Below are positions 44,808 to 54,137 of a stretch of DNA of 64,000 bases, one piece after another. This stretch comes from Bacteroides fragilis. GTDB lineage: Bacteria; Bacillota; Clostridia; Lachnospirales; Lachnospiraceae. The stretch covers positions 291,564-355,563 of the forward strand of contig JAMPFK010000001.1 of assembly GCA_023664485.1 (NCBI GenBank), in the 5' to 3' direction. The notes under the pieces were generated by a model. That model had not been told where the DNA came from and ran no database searches. It was given only the letters and a program-made list of their open reading frames with translations. The number at the start of each line of letters is the position of its first letter. Positions within the stretch are counted from its first letter, which is position 1. A program made the position numbers and the translations under genes.

Positions 44808-45101
44808 CTAGATTTCCGTTCTTCCGGCTTTCAGCCAATTAACATTCCGCATTTCTCTGACTTTTTCCGGAAAATCGACCTCTTTCCAGACGGAGCGCGT
44901 ACACTTTTCCTTAGATTCGCATTGTTTACATGCCATTTTATTTGCATAACGGATATCGCCGTTTTTGCGGGTAGATTTTTTGCGCAGTATTTCCCCGGTC
45001 GGGCAGTAAACGCGGTCTTTTTCCAGGTCTCTTACAAAATATCCTTCCGCCGCCCTCTCTCGCATTTGTTCTTCGGTTAAAATCAAATCGTCTTTTTTCA
45101 T
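44808..45101 (-). CDS. Small Cys-rich protein related to a segment of IS1182-type transposases
   Basis: A 97-residue protein with RVYCPTGEILRKKS, then a CKQCESKEKCT zinc-knuckle-like cluster. Together these resemble the internal Cys-rich segment of IS1182-family transposases. There is no DDE catalytic part in this region, so it is either a domesticated fragment or debris with an intact frame. It begins four bases after the murG stop and has no clear ribosome site, so it might be read through coupling with murG. Confidence 0.5.
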   Translation of the reverse strand: MKKDDLILTEEQMRERAAEGYFVRDLEKDRVYCPTGEILRKKSTRKNGDIRYANKMACKQCESKEKCTRSVWKEVDFPEKVREMRNVNWLKAGRTEI

Positions 45102-45105
45102 AGGA

Positions 45106-46185
45106 TTAATTCGTTCTTTCTGTTACGATATTTTCAAGAATGGAAATAATCGTGCCGATGGCGTCTCTCTGGGAGCTTTTGCTCATTGCATTGATATAGG
45201 TAAGTCTTGTAAAATACAGTTCCTGTACTTTTTCAACCAAAAGTCTGCTTGTCAAATCGTCTTCATCCACAACAATGCTGAAGCCCTGCGATTCAAAAGA
45301 TTTCGCATTGAGAATCTGGTCGCCGCGGCTGCTGGCGGAGGGCAACGGAATCAGCAGATTCGGCTTTTTCAGCGCAAGAAGTTCGTTGATCGCGTTGGCG
45401 CCCGCTCTCGAAATTACGATATCCGCCATTGCAAAAAGATCCTTTAACTCGGATTTAATGTATTCAAATTGTTTGTAACCTTTCGTGGTCAGAAGCAGAT
45501 TATCCATCTTTTCTTTTCCGCACAGATGAACGATCTGGAAGTCATTCAGAAGCGCCGGCAGGGAATCCCGGACCGCCTGGTTGATGGCCGCCGAGCCGAG
45601 ACTGCCGCCGATGACAAGGATAACGGGTCTGGAAGAATCGAATCCGCACAGCTTATAAGCGGCTTCTTTATTGCCGTGAAGAAGCTCTTCCCGAATCGGG
45701 GAGCCTGTCAAAACCGCCTTGTCGGCGGGCAGGAGCTTAAAAGTCTCCGGGAAATTACAGCATATTTTTTTTGCTGCCGGAATACAGAGTTTATTGGCCA
45801 GTCCGGGCGTCATATCCGATTCGTGGACGACGCAGGGAATACCCAGGGAGGCAGCGGCCCGGACGACAGGAACGCTGACGAAGCCGCCTTTGGAAAAAAC
45901 GACATCGGGCCTGATTTCTTTCAGATACTTTCTTGCTTCCGCCATTCCCTTGAGTACGCGGAAGGGATCCGAAAAGTTTTTCGGGTCGAAGTATCTGCGG
46001 AATTTACCTGTTGCGATACCATAATAGGGGATATCAAAATCCTCGATTAATTTTTTTTCTATGCCATCATAGGAGCCCATGTAAGAAATTTCATAGCCCG
46101 ATTCCTTCAATTTGGGAATCAGAGCGATATTCGGCGTTACATGGCCGGCCGTTCCGCCGCCGGTCAACACGATTTTTTTGCTCAT
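45106..46185 (-). CDS. murG: UDP-N-acetylglucosamine:lipid I GlcNAc transferase MurG
   Basis: MurG converts lipid I to lipid II on the inner face of the membrane. The 359-residue GT-B protein has GGGTAGHVTPNIAL (8-21), VFSKGGFVSVPVVRAA (96-111), HESDMTPGLANK, and the UDP-GlcNAc-binding region VIGGSLGSAAIN, with ISRAGANAINELLALKKP near 258-275. The gene stands alone rather than in a division and cell-wall cluster. Confidence 0.96.
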   Translation of the reverse strand: MSKKIVLTGGGTAGHVTPNIALIPKLKESGYEISYMGSYDGIEKKLIEDFDIPYYGIATGKFRRYFDPKNFSDPFRVLKGMAEARKYLKEIRPDVVFSKGGFVSVPVVRAAASLGIPCVVHESDMTPGLANKLCIPAAKKICCNFPETFKLLPADKAVLTGSPIREELLHGNKEAAYKLCGFDSSRPVILVIGGSLGSAAINQAVRDSLPALLNDFQIVHLCGKEKMDNLLLTTKGYKQFEYIKSELKDLFAMADIVISRAGANAINELLALKKPNLLIPLPSASSRGDQILNAKSFESQGFSIVVDEDDLTSRLLVEKVQELYFTRLTYINAMSKSSQRDAIGTIISILENIVTERTN

Positions 46186-46218
46186 ATGAGAAAAGCCTCC
46201 TGAAAATAGATATACCGT

Positions 46219-46467
46219 TTAGTTCGCGCCTGCCGCAATCTGTTCAAGCGCACAAGCCAGCTGGTCGGGACAGGATGTACTTTTGAAACCGCATTTGATT
46301 CCTTTCAGTTTCCGGATGGCGTCCTCTGTTTTCATGCCGGTAACAAGGCTGGAAATTCCCTGTAAATTGCCGTTGCATCCACCTGCAAAGGAAACGTGTT
46401 TGATAACGCCGTCTTCCACGTCGATATTGATCGTATTAGAGCATACGCCCTGCGGTTTATATACCAT
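46219..46467 (-). CDS. TSCPD domain protein (TIGR03905 type)
   Basis: This 82-residue protein contains CSNTINIDVEDGVIKHVSFAGGCNGNLQGI and the motif TSCPDQLACALE, which define the TIGR03905 family. Its four cysteines suggest metal binding; the function is unknown. GGAGG eight bases before the ATG at 46467 selects that start over 46482. A promoter with TTGTGA (46535-46530) and TATAAA (46511-46506), 18 apart, precedes it on the minus strand. Confidence 0.85.
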   Translation of the reverse strand: MVYKPQGVCSNTINIDVEDGVIKHVSFAGGCNGNLQGISSLVTGMKTEDAIRKLKGIKCGFKSTSCPDQLACALEQIAAGAN

Positions 46468-46628
46468 AATAATGACCTCCATTCATAATCTGCCTGTAAA
46501 ATCGTTTTATACAGTATGACCCCACTATATCACAAATTTATTACAGTTTCCAGTGCTTATGGGCAGAAATAGAAGAAATATGAGCGAAAAAGAAAGAAAC
46601 TTGTGGATGCCTTACGCCTCCGGAATGA

Positions 46629-46657
46629 TTGAGATTCGTTCGTTTCCTGCCTATAAT
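46629..46657 (+). promoter_or_regulatory. Sigma-A promoter of the membrane protein gene
   Basis: TTGAGA (46629-46634) and TATAAT (46652-46657) are spaced by 17 bases, just before the GTG start at 46683. Confidence 0.6.
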
Positions 46658-46682
46658 AGATTTATGAAAAGGAAAGAAAGGC

Positions 46683-47462
46683 GTGATTATCGATATGCTG
46701 CAAATTATATTAAAACATCCGGAATTTATGATCCCGATCCTGATTTTGCTGTCTCTTAGTATTATATGCCAGGTCTGTATGGGTGTGCTCTGCCATAAGC
46801 TGATATGGGAATCAGAGAATATGTCGTCTACCGCAAATAAATCCTTACAGCAGTTAAAGCTGAAATTTTCGAGCTGCTGTCAGCTGCATGAAGGGATGTC
46901 CAATATTTCCGTTTTCGTGGACAAGTATATGAATCAGTTGAAAATAGGCGGTTTTTCCTTATCTGCCTTAAAGCATCTTTCCGGCCAGTTCGTGCTGCTG
47001 TCGATCCTGCTTTCCGGAATCGGCGCCTGCAGAGGGATTGTGACAGGGGAACCCGTTCTTTATATTGTTCCTTATTATATCATCAGTTTTTTGGGATTAT
47101 ACTGCTATTTTGCAATTTCCTCTTTTGTTGACGTTTCGGGGAAAACGCAGATACTGCGCACGAACCTGATAGATTATCTGGAAAACCATCTGGTAAACAG
47201 ACTGGAGCAGACGACATTGGATATGAAGCTTGTGCAGGGGGACGGCGCGCAGGCGGCAGGACAGGGACAGGAAGAAAAAGGCATACCGGCGGAAAAAGAT
47301 ATGCAGGGAAAAAAGGGTATGCAGGCGGAAGAAAGCATGCAGGCAAAAAGAGATATGCGGGAGGATGATGACGCACAGGAAACGGACAGGCCCGAAGATG
47401 CCGTCCTTTCCCGCACGGAGGCACAGGAGCTGGAATCTCTGCTCAAGGAATTTCTTGTATAA
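46683..47462 (+). CDS. Membrane protein with Met/Gln/Lys repeat tail, unknown function
   Basis: A 259-residue protein with one N-terminal membrane segment (about 14-36), a cytoplasmic helical stretch and two further segments (about 102-147). The C-terminal third is hydrophilic and low-complexity, with six-residue repeats such as DMQGKK, GMQAEE and SMQAKR. I do not recognise the family. The topology (one plus two segments with cytoplasmic helical linker) resembles MotA-like or filament-type proteins only vaguely. The GTG at 46683 is the start after AAAGG; ATG at 46695 is an alternative. Confidence 0.65.
   Translation: MIIDMLQIILKHPEFMIPILILLSLSIICQVCMGVLCHKLIWESENMSSTANKSLQQLKLKFSSCCQLHEGMSNISVFVDKYMNQLKIGGFSLSALKHLSGQFVLLSILLSGIGACRGIVTGEPVLYIVPYYIISFLGLYCYFAISSFVDVSGKTQILRTNLIDYLENHLVNRLEQTTLDMKLVQGDGAQAAGQGQEEKGIPAEKDMQGKKGMQAEESMQAKRDMREDDDAQETDRPEDAVLSRTEAQELESLLKEFLV
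47281..47370 (+). repeat. Five degenerate 18-bp tandem repeats inside the membrane protein gene
   Basis: Units begin GCATAC, ATATGC, GTATGC, GCATGC and ATATGC, each 18 bases long, and encode six-residue units of form x-M-Q-x-x-x. The copy number could vary between strains. Confidence 0.7.
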
Positions 47463-47463
47463 A

Positions 47464-47490
47464 AAGCGCAAGCCATAAAGCTTGCGCTTC
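47464..47490. terminator. Bidirectional hairpin between the membrane protein gene and trpA
   Basis: GCGCAAGC (47466-47473) pairs with GCTTGCGC (47480-47487) around CATAAA, between convergent genes; AAAAA precedes it, giving a T-run for the trp transcript. Confidence 0.72.
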
Positions 47491-47495
47491 TGGAA

Positions 47496-48275
47496 TTAAA
47501 CGGCGGTTCTTAGCGCATCCTTCATGGATCTGACATATTCGCCGATATAGGGCGGCGCTTCTTTTCCATATTTTTCCAAAAGTCTGATAATCGCGGAACC
47601 GACGATGGCGCCGTCGGAGAGAGCGGCCATTTTCCGGGCCTGTTCGGGTGTGGAAATGCCGAAGCCGATGGCGCAGGGAATATCGGTATTCTGGCGGACG
47701 ACTTCGACGATAGAAGAGAGATCCGTCTTAATCTCGCTTCTTATGCCGGTAACGCCAAGAGAGGAAACGATATACAGGAATCCTTCCGCTTCTTTGGCGA
47801 TCATGGCAATGCGGTTTGCCGATGTGGGCGCGATGAGCGAGATCAGAGCGACGTCATAAGCATGGCAGACCGCTGAAAATTCATCTTTTTCCTCAAAAGG
47901 CAGATCGGGAAGAATCAGGCCGTCGATTCCAATCTCATGGCAGGCTGAAAGGAACCGTTCGGCGCCGTAGGAGAAAATAACGTTGGCATAGGTCATAAAG
48001 ACGAACGGCGTTTTGACATCCTGCCGGAGTTCTTTTACAAAGGAAAAAATTTTGTCCGTCGTGACGCCGCCCGTTAAAGCGCGTAGATTGGCGCCCTGAA
48101 TCACGGGACCCTCCGCGGTCGGGTCGGAAAAGGGAATGCCGAGTTCGATGAGGTCGGCGCCGTTTGCCGCCGCCGCGCGGACAGCGGCGGCGGTCGTTTC
48201 CAAATCCGGGTCGCCGCAGGTAATAAAGGCGATAAAAGCCTTTCCGTTTTCAAAAGCCGATTTTATATTATTCAT
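47496..48275 (-). CDS. trpA: Tryptophan synthase alpha subunit
   Basis: TrpA splits indole-3-glycerol phosphate to indole and glyceraldehyde-3-phosphate. The 259-residue TIM barrel has AFITCGDPDLETT (near 16-28), LIELGIPFSDPTAEGPVIQGA with the catalytic Glu and Asp, and SLGVTGIRSE. It overlaps the trpB stop by eight bases. It is the last gene of the operon. Confidence 0.97.
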   Translation of the reverse strand: MNNIKSAFENGKAFIAFITCGDPDLETTAAAVRAAAANGADLIELGIPFSDPTAEGPVIQGANLRALTGGVTTDKIFSFVKELRQDVKTPFVFMTYANVIFSYGAERFLSACHEIGIDGLILPDLPFEEKDEFSAVCHAYDVALISLIAPTSANRIAMIAKEAEGFLYIVSSLGVTGIRSEIKTDLSSIVEVVRQNTDIPCAIGFGISTPEQARKMAALSDGAIVGSAIIRLLEKYGKEAPPYIGEYVRSMKDALRTAV

Positions 48276-49458
48276 GAATATCCTCCCCTCTGTAACGGGC
48301 GATGGCGGCGCAGTCTTTGTCGCCCCTTCCTGATATGGTAATTACGATAATCTGGTCTTTGTTCATCTTTGGCGCAATTTTCATGGCGTGCGCGACGGCA
48401 TGCGCCGATTCGATTGCGGGGATGATGCCTTCCGTTTTTGACAGGTATTCAAAAGCGCATACCGCTTCGTCGTCCGTTACCGGCACATATTCCGCTCTTC
48501 CGGTATCGTGCAGATATGCGTGTTCCGGGCCGATGCCGGGATAATCCAGCCCGGCGGAGATGGAATAAACGGGCGCGATCTGTCCGAATTCGTCCTGGCA
48601 GAAGTAAGATTTCATGCCGTGGAAGATACCGGGCCTTCCCGTATTGATGGTGGCGGCGGTCTCAAAGGTATCGATGCCTCTTCCGGCGGCCTCACAGCCG
48701 ATAAGCTTTACCTCCTTATCTTCAATAAAATGATAGAAGCTGCCGATGGCGTTGGAACCGCCGCCGACACAGGCGATGACCACATCCGGGAGCTTTCCTT
48801 CTTTAGAAAGGAGCTGTTCTTTGATCTCTCTTGAGATGACCGACTGAAAATCGCGCACGATGGTCGGGAAGGGATGGGGGCCCATGACCGAGCCGAGACA
48901 GTAGTGGGTGTCGGCGATCCGGGAGGTCCATTCGCGCATGGCTTCGGATACGGCATCTTTTAAAGTGGCGGTTCCCGATTTGACCGGAACCACTTCCGCG
49001 CCGAGCAGGCGCATACGATATACGTTAAGGGCCTGGCGGACGGTATCTTCTTCTCCCATGAAGACAACGCATTCCATGCCGAGCAGCGCCGCCGCAGTAG
49101 CGGTGGCAACGCCATGCTGTCCGGCGCCTGTCTCCGCGATGAGGCGGGTCTTGCCGATTTTTCCGGCGAGCAGCGCCTGTCCGAGCACGTTATTGATCTT
49201 ATGGGAGCCGGTGTGGTTCAAATCTTCCCGTTTCAGGTAAATTCTGGCGCCGCCTAAGTCGTTCGTCATTTTTTCCGCAAAATAAAGCCTCGACGGTCTG
49301 CCCGCATATTCATTGAAAAGTTCTGTTAATTCCCGATTAAATGCGGGGTCGTTTTTATAATGATTATATGCCTCTTCCAGTTCGATTACGGCGTTCATCA
49401 GCGTTTCGGGAATATATTGTCCGCCGTGAGGGCCGAAGCGGCCGTTTGGGTTTGTCAT
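48268..49458 (-). CDS. trpB: Tryptophan synthase beta subunit
   Basis: TrpB is the pyridoxal-phosphate enzyme that joins indole and serine. The 396-residue protein is a TrpB1-type chain starting GRFGPHGGQYIPETLM, with the PLP lysine in NHTGSHKINN (about 81-90), ETGAGQHGVATA and the phosphate loop CVGGGSNAIG. GAAAGAACATG gives a modest ribosome site. It forms a complex with TrpA. Confidence 0.98.
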   Translation of the reverse strand: MTNPNGRFGPHGGQYIPETLMNAVIELEEAYNHYKNDPAFNRELTELFNEYAGRPSRLYFAEKMTNDLGGARIYLKREDLNHTGSHKINNVLGQALLAGKIGKTRLIAETGAGQHGVATATAAALLGMECVVFMGEEDTVRQALNVYRMRLLGAEVVPVKSGTATLKDAVSEAMREWTSRIADTHYCLGSVMGPHPFPTIVRDFQSVISREIKEQLLSKEGKLPDVVIACVGGGSNAIGSFYHFIEDKEVKLIGCEAAGRGIDTFETAATINTGRPGIFHGMKSYFCQDEFGQIAPVYSISAGLDYPGIGPEHAYLHDTGRAEYVPVTDDEAVCAFEYLSKTEGIIPAIESAHAVAHAMKIAPKMNKDQIIVITISGRGDKDCAAIARYRGEDIHE

Positions 49459-49526
49459 GTTCTTTCCTTCTTTCTGTTTATTCTTTTCTGGATTTCCGGA
49501 TGGAATTTTCCTTCGGCCGGTCCGTT

Positions 49527-50144
49527 TTACAGGCGTGTTCCGGGCGCCGCTCTTGCGGCGGTGACGAAAGCGGCCATTTTATTCTGGTCTTTACAGCCGT
49601 CTGTTTCGATGCCGGAGCTGACATCGACGGCATAAGGAGCCAGTGTCCGGATCGCATATTCGACGTTATCGGGTGTCAGCCCGCCGGCCAGAAAATAAGG
49701 ACGGTCGATTTTCCGAAGCAGCCGCCAGTCAAATGCCGTGCCGGTTCCGCCCGTGCCGGAATCGAGAAGAATATAGTCGGCGACGCTGAAATTGGCGGTT
49801 TCGATATCCTGTCCTGCATCGATGCGGAAAGCCTGAATGAGCGGCCTGCCGGTGAGACTTTTTAACTGCCGGATGTAAGCTGCGGATTCGCTGCCGTGAA
49901 GCTGAGCGATATCGATGAGTCCGCCGTTCAGGCAGGCGGCGACTCTTTCAGGGGCTTCGTTTACAAAGACGCCGACGGTTTCGATTGTGGGAATCAGCTG
50001 TTTTTTCAGGACAGCAGCCTGTTCCATGCTTATATACCGCCTGCTTTTTGAAGCGAAAATGAAGCCGATATATTCCGGTTTGAGCGCGTTTGCCGCCTCG
50101 ATATCACAGGGCCTTGTGAGGCCGCAGAGCTTGATCCTGGTCAT
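49527..50144 (-). CDS. trpF: Phosphoribosylanthranilate isomerase
   Basis: A 205-residue TIM barrel: IKLCGLTRPCDIEAAN with the catalytic Cys, VGVFVNEAPERV, IAQLHGSE, LLDSGTGGTGTAFDW, LAGGLTPDNV, and VDVSSGIETDGCKD. It carries out the third step of tryptophan synthesis. It is 55 bases after trpC and 68 bases before trpB. Confidence 0.97.
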   Translation of the reverse strand: MTRIKLCGLTRPCDIEAANALKPEYIGFIFASKSRRYISMEQAAVLKKQLIPTIETVGVFVNEAPERVAACLNGGLIDIAQLHGSESAAYIRQLKSLTGRPLIQAFRIDAGQDIETANFSVADYILLDSGTGGTGTAFDWRLLRKIDRPYFLAGGLTPDNVEYAIRTLAPYAVDVSSGIETDGCKDQNKMAAFVTAARAAPGTRL

Positions 50145-50199
50145 GAGAGTCCTCCGTTTCTGTTCGGATTTTGCCGCTTTCGTCCGGCGTATCGTATCG

Positions 50200-50976
50200 T
50201 TATGCGTTCCGCAGAGCGGCGAGGGCGGCTTTTTTATCGGCCGCGCGCATCAGCGTTTCCCCGATCAAGACCGCGTCGGCGCCGATTTCCCGGAGTTTTT
50301 GAACATCCTCTGCATTCCGCACGCCGCTTTCGGAGACGAACAGAACGCTGTCCGGTATCAGGGCGCGCAGCCGCCGGCTGTTTTCGGTATCCACGGAAAA
50401 ATCTTTCAGGTTGCGGTTATTGACGCCGATAATACGGGCTTTGGCATCCAGAGCCATCTGTACCTCGCGCTCGTCATGAGCTTCCACCAGGGCTGACAGA
50501 CCGAGCGAATCACAAATATCGATGTATTCCCGGAGCTGCGTTTCCGACAGGATGGAGCAGATGAAAAGTACCGCGGAGGCATGGAGCAGTTTTGCTTCAT
50601 AGATCATATATTCATCGACTGTAAAATCTTTCCGCAGGCAGGGGATGGAGACGGCCTGCGCGATTTCTTTCAGATAATCGCCGCTGCCGAGGAACCATTT
50701 CGGTTCCGTCAGTACGGAGATGCAGTCTGCTCCGGCCGCTTCATATTCCCCTGCAATTTGTAGATACGGAAATTCCGGCGCGATCAGTCCCCTGGAAGGG
50801 GAAGCTTTCTTGCATTCGCAGATAAAAGAAATTTCCGGTTTTTGCAGCGCCCGCTCGAAAGGAAATTCTTTGCGGGAGGGCGGGAGCTGCCGTTTGATTT
50901 CTTCGAGCGGTATTTTTTGTTTCGCCTGTTCGACACGTTCTTTTGCGTGTCCGGCAAGCTGGTCTAAGATGGTCAT
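50200..50976 (-). CDS. trpC: Indole-3-glycerol phosphate synthase
   Basis: A 258-residue TIM barrel with ISFICECKKASPSRGLI (about 49-65), LTEPKWFLGS, CLRKDFTVDEYMIYEA, GVNNRNLKDFSVD and FVSESGVRNAEDV. It closes the pyrrole ring of indole-glycerol phosphate. It follows trpD by 16 bases. Confidence 0.98.
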   Translation of the reverse strand: MTILDQLAGHAKERVEQAKQKIPLEEIKRQLPPSRKEFPFERALQKPEISFICECKKASPSRGLIAPEFPYLQIAGEYEAAGADCISVLTEPKWFLGSGDYLKEIAQAVSIPCLRKDFTVDEYMIYEAKLLHASAVLFICSILSETQLREYIDICDSLGLSALVEAHDEREVQMALDAKARIIGVNNRNLKDFSVDTENSRRLRALIPDSVLFVSESGVRNAEDVQKLREIGADAVLIGETLMRAADKKAALAALRNA

Positions 50977-50992
50977 CGCTGTTCTCCTTTGC

Positions 50993-52015
50993 TTATTCGG
51001 GGCGGTTGCTCACTTCTATCAGTTTTTCGAGCGTTTCCGCTGCCTTGCCGGAATCGATCAGTTCTGCGGCGAGGCGGATGCCCGCTTCCATATTTTCAGC
51101 TTTGCCGCCGATATAAAGGGCGGCGCCCGCGTTCATCAGGACGGCATCGCGTTTGGGGCCTTTTTCGCTGCGCAGGATGGCGCGCACGATTTCCGCATTT
51201 TCTTCCGGTGTGCCGCCGACGAGGTCGGCTTTCGTACAGCGCCTGAAACCGAATTGTTCCGGGGTGATGATGTAGGATTTGAACCAGCCGTCCTTGATTT
51301 CGCAGACTGTTGTAGGCGCGCTCATGGAAATTTCGTCGAGTTTATCCTGTCCATATACGACCATGCCGCGTTTGACGCCGAGATTGATCAGAACCTGTGC
51401 CAACGGGGCGGTCAGATATTCGTCATATACGCCGAGGAGCTGCATTTTGGGGCTGCCGGGATTCGTAAGGGGGCCGAGAATATTGAAAACGGTCCGGAAC
51501 CCTAATTCTTTGCGGATGGCGCCGACATACTTCATGGAAGTATGATATTTTTGTGCAAAAAAGAAGCACATACCGGCTTCGTTCAGCAGTTCGATGCACC
51601 TGTCCGGGCTCTGCTGGATATTTACGCCAAGCGCTTCCAGGCAGTCGGCTGTTCCGCATTTGGAAGAAGCGGCCCGGTTGCCGTGTTTGGCTACCTTAAC
51701 GCCGCCGGCCGCACAGACGAGGGCGGAAGTGGTGGAAATATTGAAACTATGCGCATTGTCGCCGCCCGTTCCGACGATTTCAAAAAGCTCCATATCCGTT
51801 TCGACTTTGACCGCATGGTCCCGCATGGCGGCGGCGCATCCGGCGATTTCGTCAGTCGTTTCCGCTTTGGCGCTTTTGGCGGAGAGGGCCGCGAGAAATG
51901 CGGCGTTTTGTGTCGGCGTCGTTTCACCGCTCATGATTTCATTCATGACGGTATATGCCTCGTCGTAGGTGAGATCTTCCTTGTTTACGATTTTTACGAT
52001 TGCTTCTTTGATCAT
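50993..52015 (-). CDS. trpD: Anthranilate phosphoribosyltransferase
   Basis: A 340-residue enzyme joining anthranilate and PRPP. It has the GTGGDNAHSFNISTTSALVCAA motif (82-103), KHGNRAASSKCGTAD and LGPLTNPGSPKMQLLGVY. It stands as a separate gene rather than fused with trpG. GGAGG lies before the ATG. Confidence 0.98.
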   Translation of the reverse strand: MIKEAIVKIVNKEDLTYDEAYTVMNEIMSGETTPTQNAAFLAALSAKSAKAETTDEIAGCAAAMRDHAVKVETDMELFEIVGTGGDNAHSFNISTTSALVCAAGGVKVAKHGNRAASSKCGTADCLEALGVNIQQSPDRCIELLNEAGMCFFFAQKYHTSMKYVGAIRKELGFRTVFNILGPLTNPGSPKMQLLGVYDEYLTAPLAQVLINLGVKRGMVVYGQDKLDEISMSAPTTVCEIKDGWFKSYIITPEQFGFRRCTKADLVGGTPEENAEIVRAILRSEKGPKRDAVLMNAGAALYIGGKAENMEAGIRLAAELIDSGKAAETLEKLIEVSNRPE

Positions 52016-52033
52016 GGTTGTGTCCTCCTCGTT

Positions 52034-52606
52034 TTAAAATTCATAGTTAATAAAGTTTTTGAGCATCGTTCCGCCGTCAGGCGTCATAATCGATTCCGGA
52101 TGAAACTGTACCCCGAAGATGGGGTATTTCCGGTGCTGTACCGCCATAATTTCACCATCCGCTGTGGCGGCGGTTATCCGCAGTTCTTCCGGCATGGTGG
52201 CCGCATCCGCCGCAAGCGAATGATAACGGGCGACAGGGGCCGTTTCCGGGCAGTCCCGAAATAAAGGACAATCCCTCTGGAAGCGTACCTGGGACTGTTT
52301 GCCGTGCATTAGTTCTCTGGCATAGGTAATGGCCGCGCCGAAAGCGGCGCAGATCGCCTGATGGCCGAGGCAGACGCCGAGGAGCGGGATATCCTGGCCG
52401 AGTGTCCTTGCGGCCTCTACAATAATGCCGGCGTCCTCCGGCCTGCCGGGGCCCGGAGAAAGAATAATGCGGCCGGGATTTAGTTCCCTGATTTTGGCAG
52501 TTGTCATTTCATCATTGCGGATGACCCTGATATCCGGGTCGATTTCGCCGATGAGCTGATAAAGGTTATAGGAAAAACTATCATAATTGTCTATCAGTAA
52601 AATCAT
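52034..52606 (-). CDS. trpG: Anthranilate synthase glutamine amidotransferase subunit
   Basis: A 190-residue class I glutamine amidotransferase. It starts ILLIDNYDSFSYNLYQ and has the nucleophile in LLGVCLGHQAICAAFG (Cys near 79) and the His-Glu pair in GVQFHPESIMT. It supplies ammonia to TrpE. Its start overlaps the trpE stop by four bases (ATGA), so the two are translated together. Confidence 0.97.
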   Translation of the reverse strand: MILLIDNYDSFSYNLYQLIGEIDPDIRVIRNDEMTTAKIRELNPGRIILSPGPGRPEDAGIIVEAARTLGQDIPLLGVCLGHQAICAAFGAAITYARELMHGKQSQVRFQRDCPLFRDCPETAPVARYHSLAADAATMPEELRITAATADGEIMAVQHRKYPIFGVQFHPESIMTPDGGTMLKNFINYEF

Positions 52607-54069
52607 ATATCCGCCTCCTCTGCGAGTTTCAGGGCATTAACGACTGCCTTTGCCTTATTGATGCATTCTTCATATTCTTTCCCGGCGATGGAATCGGCGA
52701 CAATGCCTGCGCCGCTTCTGATAAAAACTCTGCCGTTTTTCCTGTAGGCGATGCGGATAGCGATACAGGTATCCATGTTTCCGGTGAAGTCGATATAACC
52801 GATGGCGCCGCCGTAAATACCGCGTTTGTTGTTTTCAAGTTCTCCGATTAACTGGCAGGCCCGGATTTTCGGTGCGCCGGAGAGCGTGCCTGCGGGAAGG
52901 ACGGCTTCGATGGCATCCAGCGCGTCAAATTCCTCGCGGATTATGCCTCTGACCGTGGAGCCGATATGCATAACATGCGAATAGCGTTCAATAGAATGCA
53001 GCTTTTCGACCTGGACCGTACCGAAACGGCTGATCTTACCGAGATCGTTCCGGCCCAGGTCTACCAGCATATTATGCTCGGCCAGTTCCTTTTCGTCCGT
53101 AAGGAGCCCGGCTTCGAGCGCTTTATCTTCTTCTTCGGTCCGCCCCCTTTTTCTGGTTCCGGCGAGCGGGAATGTATGCAGTACGCCGTTTTCCAGTTTG
53201 ACAAGCGTTTCCGGAGATGCGCCGGCCACCTCAACATCCGTTCCCGAAAAGTAGAACATATACGGAGAGGGATTAATGGTGCGGAGGATCCGATAGGTAT
53301 TGAACAGGCTGCCTTCAAAGGGGGCGCTCAGGCGGTTGGAAAGCACGATCTGAAAGATATCCCCTTCATGGATATGGTGTTTCGCTTTTTCTACCATATC
53401 GCAATAATGTTCCTTCGTAAAAAGCGGCGTGACCTCTCCGAGAAGGCGGCCGGCGGCTTCTTTTTTCTTTTCTCCTGTGCGGAGCAGTTCACGGAGCTGC
53501 TTGAGTTCCATAATCGCTTTATGATAGCCGGTTTCGATATCTTCTAAAGGCATATTGGCAATGAGGATGATTTTCTGCCGAAAATTATCATAGGCGATTA
53601 CCTTGTCAAAGAGCATTAAATCGACGTCTTTAAAAGCCTCGGTATCCTGTGCCGCCGTTTTGGCCGCCGGCTCTTTGTAGCCAAGATAGTCGTAAGCGAA
53701 GTAGCCGACCAGACCGCCCGTAAAAGAGGGAAGATAATCAAAACGGGGGCTTTTGTAATCGGCGAGGAGCTGGCGGAGAAAAGCCGAAGGATCGTCGGTT
53801 TTAAACCTGATGTTTCCGGCTTTCATTTCACCGTTTATACAGGTGATTTCCAGTTTCGGGTCGAAGCCGAGGAAGGTGTAGCGGCCCCATTTTTCTTTCT
53901 CGGCGACCGATTCGAGCAGATAGCAGTGTGTCGATACATTTTTGAGTATCCGCATGGCTTCGATGGGGGTGCAGATATCGGACAGTATTTCACAGCTGAC
54001 CGGGATTACCTTGTATTCGCCTGTTGCGGCAAGTTCCCGGACTTCGTTCAGGGTGGGTAAAACGTTCAT
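52603..54069 (-). CDS. trpE: Anthranilate synthase component I
   Basis: TrpE makes anthranilate from chorismate. The 488-residue protein has an N-terminal Trp-binding region with a Leu-Glu-Ser feedback motif (CYLLESVAEKEKWGRYTFLG), then the chorismate-binding domain: DIFQIVLSNRL, NPSPYMFYF, AGTRKRGRT, DLGRNDLG, LPAGTLSGAPKIRA and IRSGAGIVADS. GGAGG nine bases before the ATG at 54069 fixes the start; the longer frame to 54141 would run into the T-box terminator. Confidence 0.98.
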   Translation of the reverse strand: MNVLPTLNEVRELAATGEYKVIPVSCEILSDICTPIEAMRILKNVSTHCYLLESVAEKEKWGRYTFLGFDPKLEITCINGEMKAGNIRFKTDDPSAFLRQLLADYKSPRFDYLPSFTGGLVGYFAYDYLGYKEPAAKTAAQDTEAFKDVDLMLFDKVIAYDNFRQKIILIANMPLEDIETGYHKAIMELKQLRELLRTGEKKKEAAGRLLGEVTPLFTKEHYCDMVEKAKHHIHEGDIFQIVLSNRLSAPFEGSLFNTYRILRTINPSPYMFYFSGTDVEVAGASPETLVKLENGVLHTFPLAGTRKRGRTEEEDKALEAGLLTDEKELAEHNMLVDLGRNDLGKISRFGTVQVEKLHSIERYSHVMHIGSTVRGIIREEFDALDAIEAVLPAGTLSGAPKIRACQLIGELENNKRGIYGGAIGYIDFTGNMDTCIAIRIAYRKNGRVFIRSGAGIVADSIAGKEYEECINKAKAVVNALKLAEEADI

Positions 54070-54137
54070 GGTATTTTGCCTCCTTGTTCCTATGGCGGCG
54101 CGGATATAAGCAGTCCTGGAAATCTCTGCCTGTACGC

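Noticed and set aside
50720..51505. 261-residue plus-strand frame across trpC/trpD
   Set aside because: Antisense to two certain trp genes; no start site.
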